Shown here piece after piece: positions 21,771-33,415 of a stretch of DNA of 64,000 nucleotides (position 1 is its first letter; every line of letters starts with the position of its first letter). This DNA comes from Nemertoderma westbladi (taxonomy: Eukaryota > Xenacoelomorpha > Nemertodermatida > Nemertodermatidae). Made by a program: the position numbers and the translations under genes. The notes under the pieces are model-generated. The model ran no database searches, had not been told where the DNA came from, and was given only the letters and a program-made list of their open reading frames with translations. Location of the stretch: NCBI GenBank assembly GCA_032718475.1, contig JAUCBJ010008027.1, positions 1 to 64,000 of the forward strand, written 5' to 3'.

Positions 21771-22162
21771 GTAGTTGTTTATATTAACAGTATACAGTAT
21801 CGCGGGTAGTTGTTTATAGTAACAGTATACAGTATCGCGGGTAGTTGTTTATATTAACAGTATACAGTATCGCGGGTAGTTGTTTATATTAACAGTATAC
21901 AGTATTGCGGGTAGTTGTTTATATTAACAGTATACAGTATCGCGGGTAGTTGTTTATATTAACAGTATACAGTATCGCGGGTAGTTGTTTATATTAACAG
22001 TATCACGGGTAGTTGTTTATATTAACAGTATACAGTATCGCGGGTAGTTGTTTATATTAACAGTATACAGTATCGCGGGTAGTTGTTTATATTAACAGTA
22101 TACAGTATCGCGGGTAGTTGTTTATATTAACAGTATACAGTATCGCGGGTAGTTGTTTATAT
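21764..22162. repeat. 35-bp minisatellite starting at the candidate splice donor
   Basis: About 11 tandem copies of a 35-bp unit with landmarks ATCGCGGGTAGTTGTTTATA and TTAACAGTATACAG. One copy is shortened (near 22000). Every unit repeats the donor-like CGCGG/GTAGTT of the candidate exon and ends in an acceptor-like ACAG. Confidence 0.95.
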
Positions 22163-22164
22163 TA

Positions 22165-22494
22165 GCGCAGTCCAGATAGGAAAAATACCACCATCTGACG
22201 ACATGTAGCCGTATCGCTATAGGTACTGCGTTATGTTTCACGGAGTGTTCCTACCTAGAAGTTAATTACCGCGGTCTACCAGAACCAACGTGCCTATTAA
22301 CCACTTTACAACACAAATTTACTGCCTACGCACTAATCACCTTCGGAAAGCACTGTACACTAAACCCTAAATTAGGTACAAGTACTTGTACAACAAATAA
22401 TCAGTAGTTAAAAATACTTGAACAGCTAAAAGAACCACGGTATCTGCTGGAGTGACCAAAGCTCAAAATCTCCAGTCTTTACCTACGCCGAGCA
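22165..22494. repeat. Dispersed repeat R1, copy 1
   Basis: About 330 bp, from GCGCAGTCCAGATAGG to CTCCAGTCTTTACC, nearly identical to 46521-46840. No coding capacity was recognised. Confidence 0.8.
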
Positions 22495-22599
22495 GCCCTG
22501 ATGTAGTACCGGGGTTAATTGAACTATAACGGTATGTATAACAAGCACAATTACTGTAGGAATAAACTTGGGGATATGAATGTTGCGAATAATCGCATA

Positions 22600-23164
22600 A
22601 ACTCTGAATAATAAATATTACGCTACGCGTACAGTCTACTCAAACAAAATGCAGACCAAATACTGACAGACTACTATCAAGCCTAAACAAACTACGGTAT
22701 ATGCAGACTCCGAAATGGTTAGTTAGTATGCGTTCTAACCGAGTAGTACGACTTATTCTTTCGAGGGGGTTTACCTCACAGCACTGGAAGCCCCTACGTT
22801 CCTAACCGGCACTTTATTGGACATACACTCTACACGCACCACAATCTCTTCAGACCTAACAACAGCCAGACAACAATCCAGCCTACAAATTATCTAAATA
22901 AGAAATATTACTCTACCCGTACAGACTACACAAACAAAATACAAACCAAACGCTGGCAGACTACCATCAAGCCTAAATAAACTACAGTATATGCAGACTC
23001 CGAAATCGTTAGTTAGTATGCGTTCTAACCGAGTAGTACGACTTATTCTTTCGAGGGGGTTTACCTCACAACACTGGAAGCCCCTACGTTCCTAACCGGC
23101 ACTTTATCGGACATACACTCTACACACACCGCAATCCGTTCAGGCCTAACAACAGTCAGACAAC
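22600..23164. repeat. 290-bp tandem duplication, interrupted by a LINE
   Basis: Two copies of a 290-bp unit (landmark ATGCAGACTCCGAAAT at 22701 and 22991). The second copy is broken at 23164 by LINE copy 2 and resumes at 24957 with the expected continuation (AGTCCAGCCTACAAATT). Confidence 0.85.
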
Positions 23165-24947
23165 TACTACTAGGATCGGCATGCTGCATTGCAGCTGTAT
23201 TTTTAAGAATGCTGTGCCGGCTTGTCAACAAAATTGCACCGCCACAACTCCCTATCACCCATGACATTTGCTAGATCATCCGCATCTTTAAGGCCAGTGT
23301 CCTTTAAGATGCGTCTCAAGAAAGTCATGGGCTGTCCACCATGCTTATTCACTCCATGAGGCTGCCAAAGTACAAGATTATGCACTGGCTGGTCCTCACG
23401 GCGAAAGCAATGTCCTGCAAAGCGGAGGCGATTTTGTTCTAGTGTCAAGCTTGGGGGAACCAATGAGACACCTCCAATGTTATATAGTGTCTGGTTGGAG
23501 ATGTGTGCATTGTACTTGACACAATGAACCCGGCGTAGCATTCTTGTGAATGTGCCATCCAGAGATTTGGTGTCCTCAGCAGTTAGAGCCCAGCATGGAC
23601 TCCCGTAGAGGAGTACTGGAACTACTGCTGCTCTAAATAATCGGACCTTAAGTTTCCGATTAATTCTCGGTGACTTCCAAATCCTGGAAAGCCTATTCAA
23701 GGCTGCCCATGCCTTTCCCTTACGTATTCGAAGGTCCTCACCTGACTTCCGGATCCATGATCCCAGGTAACAGAAGTCATCGACATGCTCAAGCATACCA
23801 TCCTTTGAGCTTATGCTCATCCGATCAGAGACTTGCTGAGGACTTTCAAAGTTAACTGTCAGAATTTTGGTCTTTCTGGAGTTAATAAAAAGACCAACAC
23901 TAGAAGCAGCATGTTCTAATGAGCTGAGGAGCCGTTGGGCTCCCTCTAATGATTCTGAGAGTACTCCTAAGTCATCAGCAAAGTCTAGATCAGTTAGGTA
24001 CTTGGCAGGATTTCCTCGACTTCTGGAGCCAGTAGGTGGAGTTATCATCACCCCATCATCATTATGATGATCTAAGGACATGCGTAGAACATAGTCAACC
24101 ACAATAATGAATAAGAATGGTGCAAGTGTGTCTCCTTGGAGGACGCCCCATAACACTTCGAATGGTTCTGTGTCACCGTCAACAGTAGACACAAATGTTG
24201 TCGAACCATCGTATACTGATCTGATTGCTGCAATAATTTCATCAGGAATCCCATATAATGAAAGTATGCTGAACATACGTGAGCGAGAGACTGAATCAAA
24301 GGCCTTGAAGAAGTCAACAAAGATAACAGCCAGGTGCCTGTCTTTCTTTTTTGATAATTCTTCAATTATCCTTCTAAGTGCCAAAATGGGCTCCATGGTC
24401 CCACGACCTTTACGGAACCCATTCTGATTTCCACGGAGCAGTCTCTCAATGGGATCCCTGATGCGATTTAATAGAATCCTATTGTGTAGCTTTGCAGCAA
24501 TTGAGATCAATGAGATTCCCCGAAAAGAACCATAGAGTGTTAGGTTGCCCTTCTTGGGAACTGGCACCAACTTATTTGTTTTCATTTCTTGTGGGACTCT
24601 TGTTGTACGGTACCTTTCTACTATGATGGGATAGATGAGCTTTAAACACTCAGGTATTTTAAAGACCTCAGGGGGAACACCATCTACTCCACTGGCACGA
24701 TTGGTCTTAATGCTCTTTGCAGCAGCCTTCACTTCTGCAAAGGAGATATCGCCAATGGGAATATCTGGGAGTACAGACTCAGACACCTTTACTTCTATAA
24801 AGTTATCAGGCAATACCCTGTCATTATTGAGGAGCTTTTCAAAGTGGGCTTTCCAACCATTGAGGCGATCGGCTGGTGATTCTGCCTTAACCTTGGTGGT
24901 TGGTTGGCTTTTCCGCCCAGTAAGCAGATTGATCGATCAGATCCAGA
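23165..24947 (-). pseudogene. RTE-like LINE copy 2: reverse transcriptase, 5'-truncated
   Basis: The longest of three copies. The frame is open from the 5' truncation near 24945 to the stop at 23203 (about 580 codons) and has no ATG of its own. It covers most of the reverse transcriptase: LTLYGSFRGISLISIAAKL, FRKGRGTMEPILAL, VIFVDFFKAFDSVSRSRM, WGVLQGDTLAPFLF, LDFADDLGVLSES, then the C-terminal domain VPVLLYGSPCWALTAEDTK and LRFAGHCFRREDQPVH. The endonuclease half is lost, so this copy cannot move itself. The 9-bp direct repeat TCAGACAAC flanks it (23156-23164 and 24948-24956). The 3' terminus is a triplet repeat, not poly(A). RTE-like assignment is from the general look of the RT and C-terminus. 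Confidence 0.9.
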
Positions 24948-24956
24948 TCAGACAAC

Positions 24957-26534
24957 AGTCCAGCCTACAAATTGTCTGTACAATCTGAGCAGGCTTACAC
25001 GTCTTCTGCTCAATATTAGCCTACAATTAAATAAAACTGACAGAAATAAATAAGCTCCAAAAGAAACAAGGGGTGTACAGTCCCTAATCTCTTAAACAGC
25101 CTACCACTATACAATATCACAATCGAAATAATACTGATGTACGGTACCTGTATTGTAAGTACCGGTTCCGGTGGTTAGGTAGTTAGGCCTACAGGTTACC
25201 GGTCGACCGGTACTTCTCTCTTTATTGCCTACGCCGCAATAAAGAAGCAATAACTGTTACTGTTCGCGCTTTTAAGACCTTTAGCAGATTAACCTGCCAA
25301 ATTTGGATGTCTTTTAGATTATAAATCGACTTTAGCCTATGACAAGTATTTGATACAAAATAAACACTACATTAGCCGAAGCCAGCCTAGTGCGCGACCA
25401 TTCACCCGCTGGATATACCCGGGAGACTGGATTCGGAAGACTTGACCTTATTGCGTTGTAAGACTACTGTATTATTCGATTGATCGTTAATATATAATCT
25501 CTGACAAATATTATTCACTTTCGGGAAATATTAACAGTTCCTTTAGGACGTGGCGCTCTAATTATGTAAACAGAGTTATGACTTATACTAAACACAACGG
25601 TATGGCTTATGATTCACGTATAAGGCGCATTCTTTAGGAGATGCTTAGTTACCAGGCAAACCATGCACTCTATTGCACAATACTGCACACCAATCTGCCG
25701 ACCTTTTCTAATTTTAGTCACATATAAAGAGAACAGCAATTGACCCATGTAGTGCCTATGAAATAGTATTAGATTGACTTCAAAACCAATATAATATAAG
25801 TCGCAATTGCTATATGTAACCTGTCTCTTACCTTCAGTATATCAAGAAGATGGGGTTTTTATGATTCTTTCTCGATATTATCCAAATAACAATAATATTC
25901 CATCAACTGATACAATTAATAACCGACAGTAAATAGCAGTAAAATAATGCGGTGAAAGGCCATAATGCATTGAGTGCACGGTGGTACCGTACCGATTGGA
26001 TTGGTAACAGTTATACGTTCCGGTAATCAAGCCGTTCTAATGTTTGGCTAAAGTCTGAAACACAGAATTATTCCACAGCCGATGTTCGTGGCGTCAGGAA
26101 AAAGGTAAACATAAACCGTAATGCATTGCGCGATTTCCCGGAGGCCTCTGTGTAAAGAGCAAGAGAATTGTTCTGATTGGTTGAGTGATTGCACAGAGTG
26201 GGCCTGAACAAAGAAACTTCCACGAGTACACCAAATCAGCTGATAGATGTCGTAATCTAAACTACACTGTGTAGAGAGTATTATGGCGTATTGCGACATA
26301 GGATTGCTAGTTATGTCCGCCAAAGTACACATACAGAAAAATAGCTTTTTATGTCCACTAAAATACCGGTACAGTAAGGAAACGACTTTTATGTCCTTTA
26401 AAACATCTAAAGAGTACTTTGCGGGGAAAAAATGACTAGCCAATCCCGCAAAATCCTTTACACCGCTCCCAGAAAATGGGATTTAATTCTATAAAATATA
26501 AAAAATCACAGTTTCTAAAATCTAAGAATACTCT
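24957..26534. other. Spacer without a recognised gene
   Basis: No supported coding frame. It contains ACCGGT and AGGCCT palindromes around 25130-25220. Near 26460 the minus strand reads a short purine run (CTGGGAGCGG) followed by TGTAAAGG, a weak candidate for the polypurine tract and 3' LTR start of BEL element B. Confidence 0.4.
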
Positions 26535-28041
26535 AAACAGTTAGTTTTTCTTGCGAGGACGGCGTTTACGCAGTTTTTTGAGACTAGCAAGAGTCCTTTT
26601 CTCTTTGGGGCGAGCCACTTTACTAGGAGGGCTATAACTCCTGTGGGAAGGGTGCAATACAATTGCATCAGAAGGTTTAGGGTTACGGCCGGTGTCTCAT
26701 CCATTTCGATATACTTCTCCTCGAGCTGATTTTCCTCCGCTCGTCATTGGATACGTTCGTCCAAAAACTCTCGCAGATAATAGGGTTGTCCAAGTTCGAT
26801 ATCGTCCTAGAGATTCTGGATTTCCCGATCGAACAGAGATAAAGCCAATCCGTTTACCGCTTGAACTTGCTGTTACAATTTAAGTTTATCTGAACAAACA
26901 TAGGTTTCTTTTCTGATCTTTTGTAGAATAGCGTCTAAAGTGTTTCGTACAACATTCTCCTCCACCTGGGTGACGGGTTGTATCGGTGTTAAGCCTGGAC
27001 GGTTGTACGGGTTAAACGGCGATATTAGGTGTCCGCGCCCCAATCTGGCCAGGTAAGATGGGCGGATATTTAGGGAGCCCACAACCGGAGTGCCACCGAC
27101 TAATTGTTAGGTTAACACTAGATCTTTGAACAGATACTAATAGGATCAAGAGTCTGAGGTCTCATTAGGGAATGAGGAGGTCTGATCGAGTATTCCGGAA
27201 CTCTGATGATAGGTTTATTTAAGGATCGTCTGAGTCCAACGAGCTTAGGTGATACGTCAAACAAATTTCGCTCGAAACTCCCGTAAGTATAGCGAGTAAA
27301 ACCGTGCTCAGCGCAACGTCTCCGCGGATGTTTATGTCTTTCCGTTTGTTGGTTGGGTCTAGGGCATTCATTGCAATAATACCAAAGACGCACGTCTTGT
27401 AGGGGAAACGCGAGTGATCTTTCTCCAGTTTACAATATTCCTCCATCTGTTCGAAGCTATCCGGTACAACAGGTAGCGATCGATTGGCGGTAAGATACAT
27501 CATAGTGGAATAGAGCCGTTTGAGTTCTACCATGCGGTCATGATGTATACCTCGAGGACATCGAGTTTCCAGACTCTGCTGACCGGCAACATTGAGATAT
27601 GTTTCTCTCAAGAATTCCAGATATTGGTTGAAGTCGCTGCGTTTATCCGGCTCTTTAACATCTTACACTTTCGAGTTGGTTTCGAATAGAATTGTCGTGT
27701 TCGAGTCTCAGTTTATCGTTCCGCTTCCGCTGGGTATGATATTTAAATAAAACCATTTCCCTTTCGGAGTCTACATCGTCCGTATCGTGTAAATCGATAG
27801 GATGACCAGTAGTTAAGAAGTCCATATACGTACCATTACGATCCGTATAGCAAGCGGTGAATTTTCTATAGTCCAATTCACGCGTAAGTTGCTCCTGGGA
27901 CATTGGCGGTTCGATATAACGACCATCGTCCTTCGTAGTAGTTGGACCAGCGTCGCCGCGTCTCAAGCTATCAACAAACGCTTGTAAAGGTAGAGTATAT
28001 CGCTCCCTGATACCAAGATCATCTTCTATCAACTCAGTCAT
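26535..28041 (-). pseudogene. Broken third ORF next to BEL element B
   Basis: On the minus strand an ATG at 28041 opens 128 codons of acidic protein (MTELIEDDLGIRERYTLPLQ) to a stop at 27655. Clearly protein-like frames follow in order: 27611-27219 (SLETRCPRGIHHDRMVELKR), 27393-27118, 27082-26873, and finally a strongly basic tail (LRKRRPRKKN) ending near 26540. Stops and frame changes separate them, so the gene is dead. I recognise no domain, and no envelope-type membrane segment is visible. It lies 1.66 kb downstream of the B pol remnant, the relative place that the extra ORF has in element A. No sequence identity between the two is claimed. Confidence 0.5.
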
Positions 28042-29704
28042 ATCTGCTATATGAGTTTATCAATGTTATAATGAGTTATAATTAGGCCAGCGAGCTTTGC
28101 CGCCTACCCCTCTCGGCCCCCGGACAGTGCAAGATCCTCAGCGCCGATATACCGTCGTCGCTGTGTTTTTCGCCAACGTAGTAGCTACACAACGACAACG
28201 ACAACCGGCACGAGTCACTCCACTGTCCGTCCCAAGGGCGTAGATTTACTTCAGGTTCTTACTGCAGAGTTAGGGTTACTTTCACAACTGCGACTCGCTA
28301 CTGTAAACACACCTTAGTAGTAACATTCACCTACAAACGCACAAATTCCACGTAACTGTCACAAATTGTACACATTCTATCACACATTCGGGTCATTTGT
28401 CCGTTAGTCAAGTGCCTTCCAGAATGTCACGTTGTTATTGTGTATCCTTGGATACTAGCGGTGTGCTATTTATTCCGTATGCTATTCAATGGGCAAGCTT
28501 TTATTGTTCTGTTAACTCGCTTCTAATTCTAGCGTGGTTGTTGCTATGGTGACATTATGGAAAGCTAGCAGTAGAATTAGGGTAATTCTCATGCATACAG
28601 ATCTGGGATGCTATTTAATAGTAATTCTTTAATTGTCAATATCCCTCTTTATATATGATTTTATGAATTTTATCGGCTATTGACTATATATTGGAGATTC
28701 TCGCACACTCATACACTTAATAGGGTGAATCTCCGCTCCCATGATCTATTAATTAATGGAATTTTGGGAATGTTATAAATTGTATAAAATAACAATTTAT
28801 CAAATTCATTAAAGAGATGAATTTAAATTTGTTCCCGTAATTTTATTATTTAATATTAAATAGACACAATTTTATTCCAGAACATGTCTGGGGACGAGGA
28901 TCCTTTATTTTAGGAATTTTGTCCTTTTAAGAGTATCGGTAAGTGCTACGATATCTTAATTGACTATAATTTCAAAGGATCTATATTTTAACAGATTTTG
29001 ATTTATAGATTTTTATAAATATTAATTATATAATATTTAAGATGGGCACCAATTTATTCCAGAACTTGTCTGGGGACGTTAACCACTGATTCTAGATTTT
29101 GTCTTTCAAGTATAACGGTGGGTGCCACGATATCTTAATCGACTAGAATTACAGATGGTCAAAGGGTTTAACAGATTTATTTTGCGTTTTACGCTACTGT
29201 TAAAGGGACATCACGCTACTATATGTATTATTTAATATACGGTATGAGAGCAATATCGCACGAAGCAATGTCAGTGTGAAGAGGCAAGTCGTTTCCAAGG
29301 TCTACCCAGAGCTTGGTTTAGCCGAGACACGAGGATCTGAACTTTGCATTCCTAATACTCTGCCTACCAATAATACTTGAATATAGTAGGAGCTTTATTG
29401 TACTTTAATAAGTACGGAGATTTCATCTTACTGTAGTCACGTATTTATAATATGATACGGACAGTAAGGAAAGAGAAAAATAATTATTTCTTGCCGTCAC
29501 ACTAAATATATAATATAAGTAATTATGTAAGTATTAAACACTAATATATTGCACTAATCTACTAAATAATCGCTAAAATAACATTCTACTAAACAAAATT
29601 AAAGAAAACGATTATAATAAAATTACATAATAATACGTACATAAATATAAAATAATAAAAAACAAATATAAAATAATATAGTCACACACCCCCTCCGTAT
29701 GTTG
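28042..29704. other. Non-coding spacer downstream of the B pol remnant
   Basis: No gene. It holds a diverged direct duplication of about 180 bp (landmark TTATTCCAGAAC.TGTCTGGGGACG at about 28873 and 29053). At 29690-29704 the minus strand reads GGAGGGGGTG followed by TGTGACTATATT, a good polypurine-tract/LTR-start look. If that is real, B's 3' LTR begins here and the third ORF belongs to another element. I could not find a matching 5' LTR. Confidence 0.45.
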
Positions 29705-30850
29705 TTACGTTATGGAGTCCCTAGATATTTGTCGGATTAGGGAAGTGGTCGTAGGAAGAGTATCTTGCCTTCCATAGTTTCCGGACAGTTTTCGGTCTCT
29801 TTCCAGTAAACATAAACGACCAGCTGGGCGATTGAGTTGTTGTGTTACTTTCTCCGCTCCCTTGGCCTGTCTAATCTCCGCCGTGGTAAGATGAGGAGGC
29901 CATTCATCTTCTTCTTTACTTAGGAAGTCGGGTCCACTTAACCAGTCCGGAGTATCTATCAGTTCTTGAGGAGCTGCTCCTCTGGAAGCGATGTCGGCTG
30001 GATTAATCGTCCCAAGGCAATGTCTCCATTGATCTTCATTAGAGTTAATATCGTCATTATCTGAGGAGTATGGTATTCCCTCATTTGGATCGTCCACCTC
30101 ACTGCTCTCCACTTCCCATTTAATTACGTGGTAGACCCGTTCTTTGGGCAACCTTTCCATAAGTGTTCTACGGGACGGACCAGTAAGGTACCAACCTACT
30201 CTAGTTCTTCCCGCATAAGCTCGTAGTGGTTGCGGTTGAGCAGGCCGTTTCTCCAATGTCTCGAGCGCTTCATGCGCGTTTTGACCGATGAGTATTTGCA
30301 CTCCAGGGTAATCGGTGTCGAATCTAGGTATTTCAAGCTGGTGGGTGAAATCGTCCTCATCCCAGTTATAAGGTTCCACTTGGCTGGTAGCGAAGTTCTT
30401 TATCGCCACCATCTTTACTGACCTTATACTATGTTCTCCTAGTTCATCCTGAGGGGTGGACAACGCGCCTACATAATAATCAGCTATTACGGTAGATTTC
30501 CAAACCTGCATAATTCCTGACATGTTTAGCTTAGTTCGGAACTTAGGTTGTCCAGCAAAGATGTCTTCGGCTAGTTCTTTGTCGATGAATGTTCCTGTGC
30601 TACCGGAGTCAAGGAGGGCGTTCACTATATAACTCCCTTTAGGTCCGTGGACCCTTAACTGTACTACAGGAAATTCTCGGATTCCTACATTGGAAGTTGG
30701 CGCTTTCCAAGATGGTTGTTGATCAGAAGTAGTTAGGGTGAGGTCGCTGTCGGGGTCTCTTTCATACTTAAGTGCTCGATACACCGCGGTATTTATTAGG
30801 TAACAGGATTCGTCTTGGTCGGAGAATTCGTCCGTATAGAATCCTTCCAT
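29705..30850 (-). CDS. BEL/Pao element B: protease with internally deleted pol
   Basis: A 381-codon open frame. The aspartic protease is present with active-site LLDSGSTGTFID, followed by the usual post-protease region (IGQNAHEALETLEKRP, GRTRVGWYLTGPS). The frame then jumps directly to the end of RNase H (DQWRHCLGTINPADIASRG, GPDFLSKEEDEWP) and from there to the extreme C-terminus of integrase (RPAGRLCLLERDRK). The reverse transcriptase, most of RNase H and the integrase core are missing, yet both junctions keep the frame open. The ATG at 30850 lies in the +1 frame relative to the upstream gag, just past gag stop UUCUGA. It cannot be autonomous; recent deletions or selection for the short form are both possible. 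Confidence 0.75.
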   Translation of the reverse strand: MEGFYTDEFSDQDESCYLINTAVYRALKYERDPDSDLTLTTSDQQPSWKAPTSNVGIREFPVVQLRVHGPKGSYIVNALLDSGSTGTFIDKELAEDIFAGQPKFRTKLNMSGIMQVWKSTVIADYYVGALSTPQDELGEHSIRSVKMVAIKNFATSQVEPYNWDEDDFTHQLEIPRFDTDYPGVQILIGQNAHEALETLEKRPAQPQPLRAYAGRTRVGWYLTGPSRRTLMERLPKERVYHVIKWEVESSEVDDPNEGIPYSSDNDDINSNEDQWRHCLGTINPADIASRGAAPQELIDTPDWLSGPDFLSKEEDEWPPHLTTAEIRQAKGAEKVTQQLNRPAGRLCLLERDRKLSGNYGRQDTLPTTTSLIRQISRDSIT

Positions 30851-31019
30851 CTCAGAACTTTTTGTCAGTGTCGTTCACATCACTGAATTGGACATGCAGT
30901 TCGGACTCACTTACCTGACTCGGGCTGTTTCGTTCGAATTCAGTGTGCAACAAGATATGATGTTTTGCACCGCACTTTGCACACCTTGCGTCGGAGTAAC
31001 AGGTTCGCCGTTGGTGTCC

Positions 31020-33365
31020 TCATCTGAGGCAATTATAACACAACCATTTATCCAACATGACTTCACATCTATCCTTTAATGATTTCCCCAGGAATTCATC
31101 ACACGCACTTAAACGGTGGGGCCCGTCGCACAGCACACATTTCGGTTTGATGTTACTTACCTTATTTTGAATAACATTGTGCACACTCGTTCTTTCCTCG
31201 GGCTTTCTTACATGAATTCTCCTAGGAGACGTAGGAGGAGTTTTTCTTACCGGTTCTCTCCCGTCATTGGTTCGAGACTTGAATTTACTTACCTGTTCTT
31301 TAGGCGTTTTATTGACATAGTAAGATCTTTCGGTGTCTTTCCCGCTGTCCTCTCCTTGAGAAGTCTGGCTTTCGCCGTTGTCGGTATAACACACTGGTAT
31401 TACCTTTCTCCTAGAAACGGGTTTCTCACTTACCTTATTTTCCGTTGTCTTCTCTCTGGACTGTTTTAGGAGCTGTAATTTTACCTCTCTATCTAAGAAT
31501 GACATGAGATCAGCCATGGTAGGGTCTCTTCGTTGTTGTTCCATCATATATAACACTTTCTTGTCCCAGCATGTACCTACTCCACCCTTGGGCAAAGTAG
31601 ATGCTAAGGCTCCTACAACCATAGAATTCTGGTATTCATGAGACTTACCTAACCAATCTAGTTGTCTACAGATCTCCTGAATCTCGTCGGAAAACTCTAT
31701 AATCCCGCTGCTAAGAAACTTTCGGGGCGCCATTAATTTTGCATATAAATACCTAGCTATGTTAGTCCTATTACCATACCTGATGTTTAGTGTATCCCAA
31801 ACTTGTCTTAATCCATCTGGATGTCCAATAAACTTTAACGCCATTAACTTGGGAGATCCTTCCAAGCACTTGATGAGGAATCTAAGTTTCTCTCCGTTAG
31901 ATAGCACAGAGTTCTGTATGTTATCTTTGTAATATTCATTAAAAGGTAACCATTTCATCTCATCTCCATTGAACTTGACGATCTCTCCCACCTTTACCGC
32001 TTGACGGGCTTCGGTTCTAGCCATTTGATGCGTAAAACTTTCTTGGGCCATCGTGTTATTTAATATCGAGTTATCGGTATATAAATTTCTCGGATTATGA
32101 TCAGGTCTATATGGAATATCATTATCAATAGGTTTATAATTAGCCTTAATAGGGTTTACTATAGGAGTTTCCACTTCGCTAGCAGTATAGATGCGTGTAG
32201 GCTCCACACCTTGCGCATGAAATACTTCAGACCTAACAGGTTGACACATTGTTACAGGGGGTGGTGGTATACCCTTTTGTATATTTACTAATTTATCGCG
32301 TTCTAACGCGATATTTTGCTGCACCTCTTGCAACTCTAACCTACTTTCCCTTACTGTTCCCTTGAACTGTTGAACAGTCTCCTGCATCTGCCCGAGCAGG
32401 AGATCCATCCCCCGCTGTCTCTCATCCACCCAATCAACCGCCGAAGCAGGATTTGCCAACGTAGTAGCGGGCGGACGAGGGGCAACGGGCGACAAATCAT
32501 TGATAATTCGCTCGGAGCCCAGGACAGGGATTGTCGCAGGGGTTGTTCTACTGGGCACAGGTAGTTTTGCGCCGTGCAAAGGGAATTTAGAAGTAGATTC
32601 CGGGAGTACAGGTGTCTCCATCACCGAAGGGGCGGCTTTGAGAACAGGCCCGATTATTTCAGGTTCATCCACTATAGTAGGGAGTCTCTCTACGGTAATA
32701 ATTTGGTCTGTGGGTTCTGTACTACCTAAGTCTGTGCTAGCTAATTGTCTCTTAACAGCTGGGGGCAAATCAGGCAACTTGTGACGGTGGGACATTCTTC
32801 GATGTCTGCTGAGACGAGATCTATTTCCTCCACCTTCAGTATCGGTGGTATCGCCTTCCTCAGATGATGTATATCCCTGTCTTTTGGGAGTGGATCGACT
32901 CATCATCTGCATTTGACTAGCTGTTAGCTGTTTATTTATGTAGTCTTGCTTCTCTTGAAGATTTTCCAACTCCATTTGGGTGGTCTCTTCAGACGCTCTC
33001 CGTTCTGCTTCTGCCACTGCCTCCGCCGCTGCTACAGCCGCTTTTCTTTCCGCTTCGGCCGCTGCTACTGCTGCTGTCTTTCTGTCTTCTATTCGTTTTT
33101 TCTTTACTTGTTCCTCTTGAACCTTAGTGAGGCGGATGCTTTCATCGAATTTAGCTTGGTTTGTTAGCTTTTTATTTAGCTTGGCTCCTTCACTATTAGG
33201 GCTAAGTCCCTCCAGCCGTCTCCTCAACTCTTTGTCCCCTAGGAAACGTTGATAGTCTGACAGATAGATGTCGATAGCGTCCCTCGTTCGCGGTCTCTCT
33301 GCTGTCACTTCGCTTTCAGTTGTATCTAGTAGACTGTCTGACAGGTTCTGCTTTGCGTCAGACAT
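31020..33365 (-). pseudogene. BEL/Pao element B: gag with premature stop in the zinc-knuckle region
   Basis: 781 codons from ATG 33365. The N-terminal third has an Ala/Glu/Arg-rich coiled coil (about residues 90-165), followed by a Pro-rich linker. The retrotransposon gag domain (DUF1759 type) follows at about residues 470-650 (EIVKFNGDEMKWLPFNEYYK, VWDTLNIRYGNRTN, GIIEFSDEIQEICRQLDWLG). Near the end is the first zinc knuckle (CVLCDGPHRLSACDEF ... LCYNC). A UGA at 31020-31022 then interrupts, although the next codons continue the Cys-rich region (CAKCGAKHHILLH) to a second stop near 30853. The UGA may be a CGA-to-TGA change. Gag would form the cytoplasmic particle. Element A is inserted 46 bp above the ATG. 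Confidence 0.8.
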
Positions 33366-33410
33366 GTTTATTTGTACAGTTGAATGCCTACTGCTAGATT
33401 ACAGTTAAAG

Positions 33411-33415
33411 CAAGT
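33411..33415. repeat. Target-site duplication of BEL element A, lower copy
   Basis: GCAAG here and at 45689-45693, exactly abutting the LTR ends. Five base pairs is usual for BEL/Pao integration. Confidence 0.9.

Noticed and set aside
20148-22162. CRISPR array
   Set aside because: The repeats are head-to-tail with no unique spacers, and the DNA is eukaryotic.
23061-23267. 68-codon minus-strand frame at the 3' end of LINE copy 2
   Set aside because: It crosses the LINE 3' end into flanking DNA and overlaps the true reverse-transcriptase frame.
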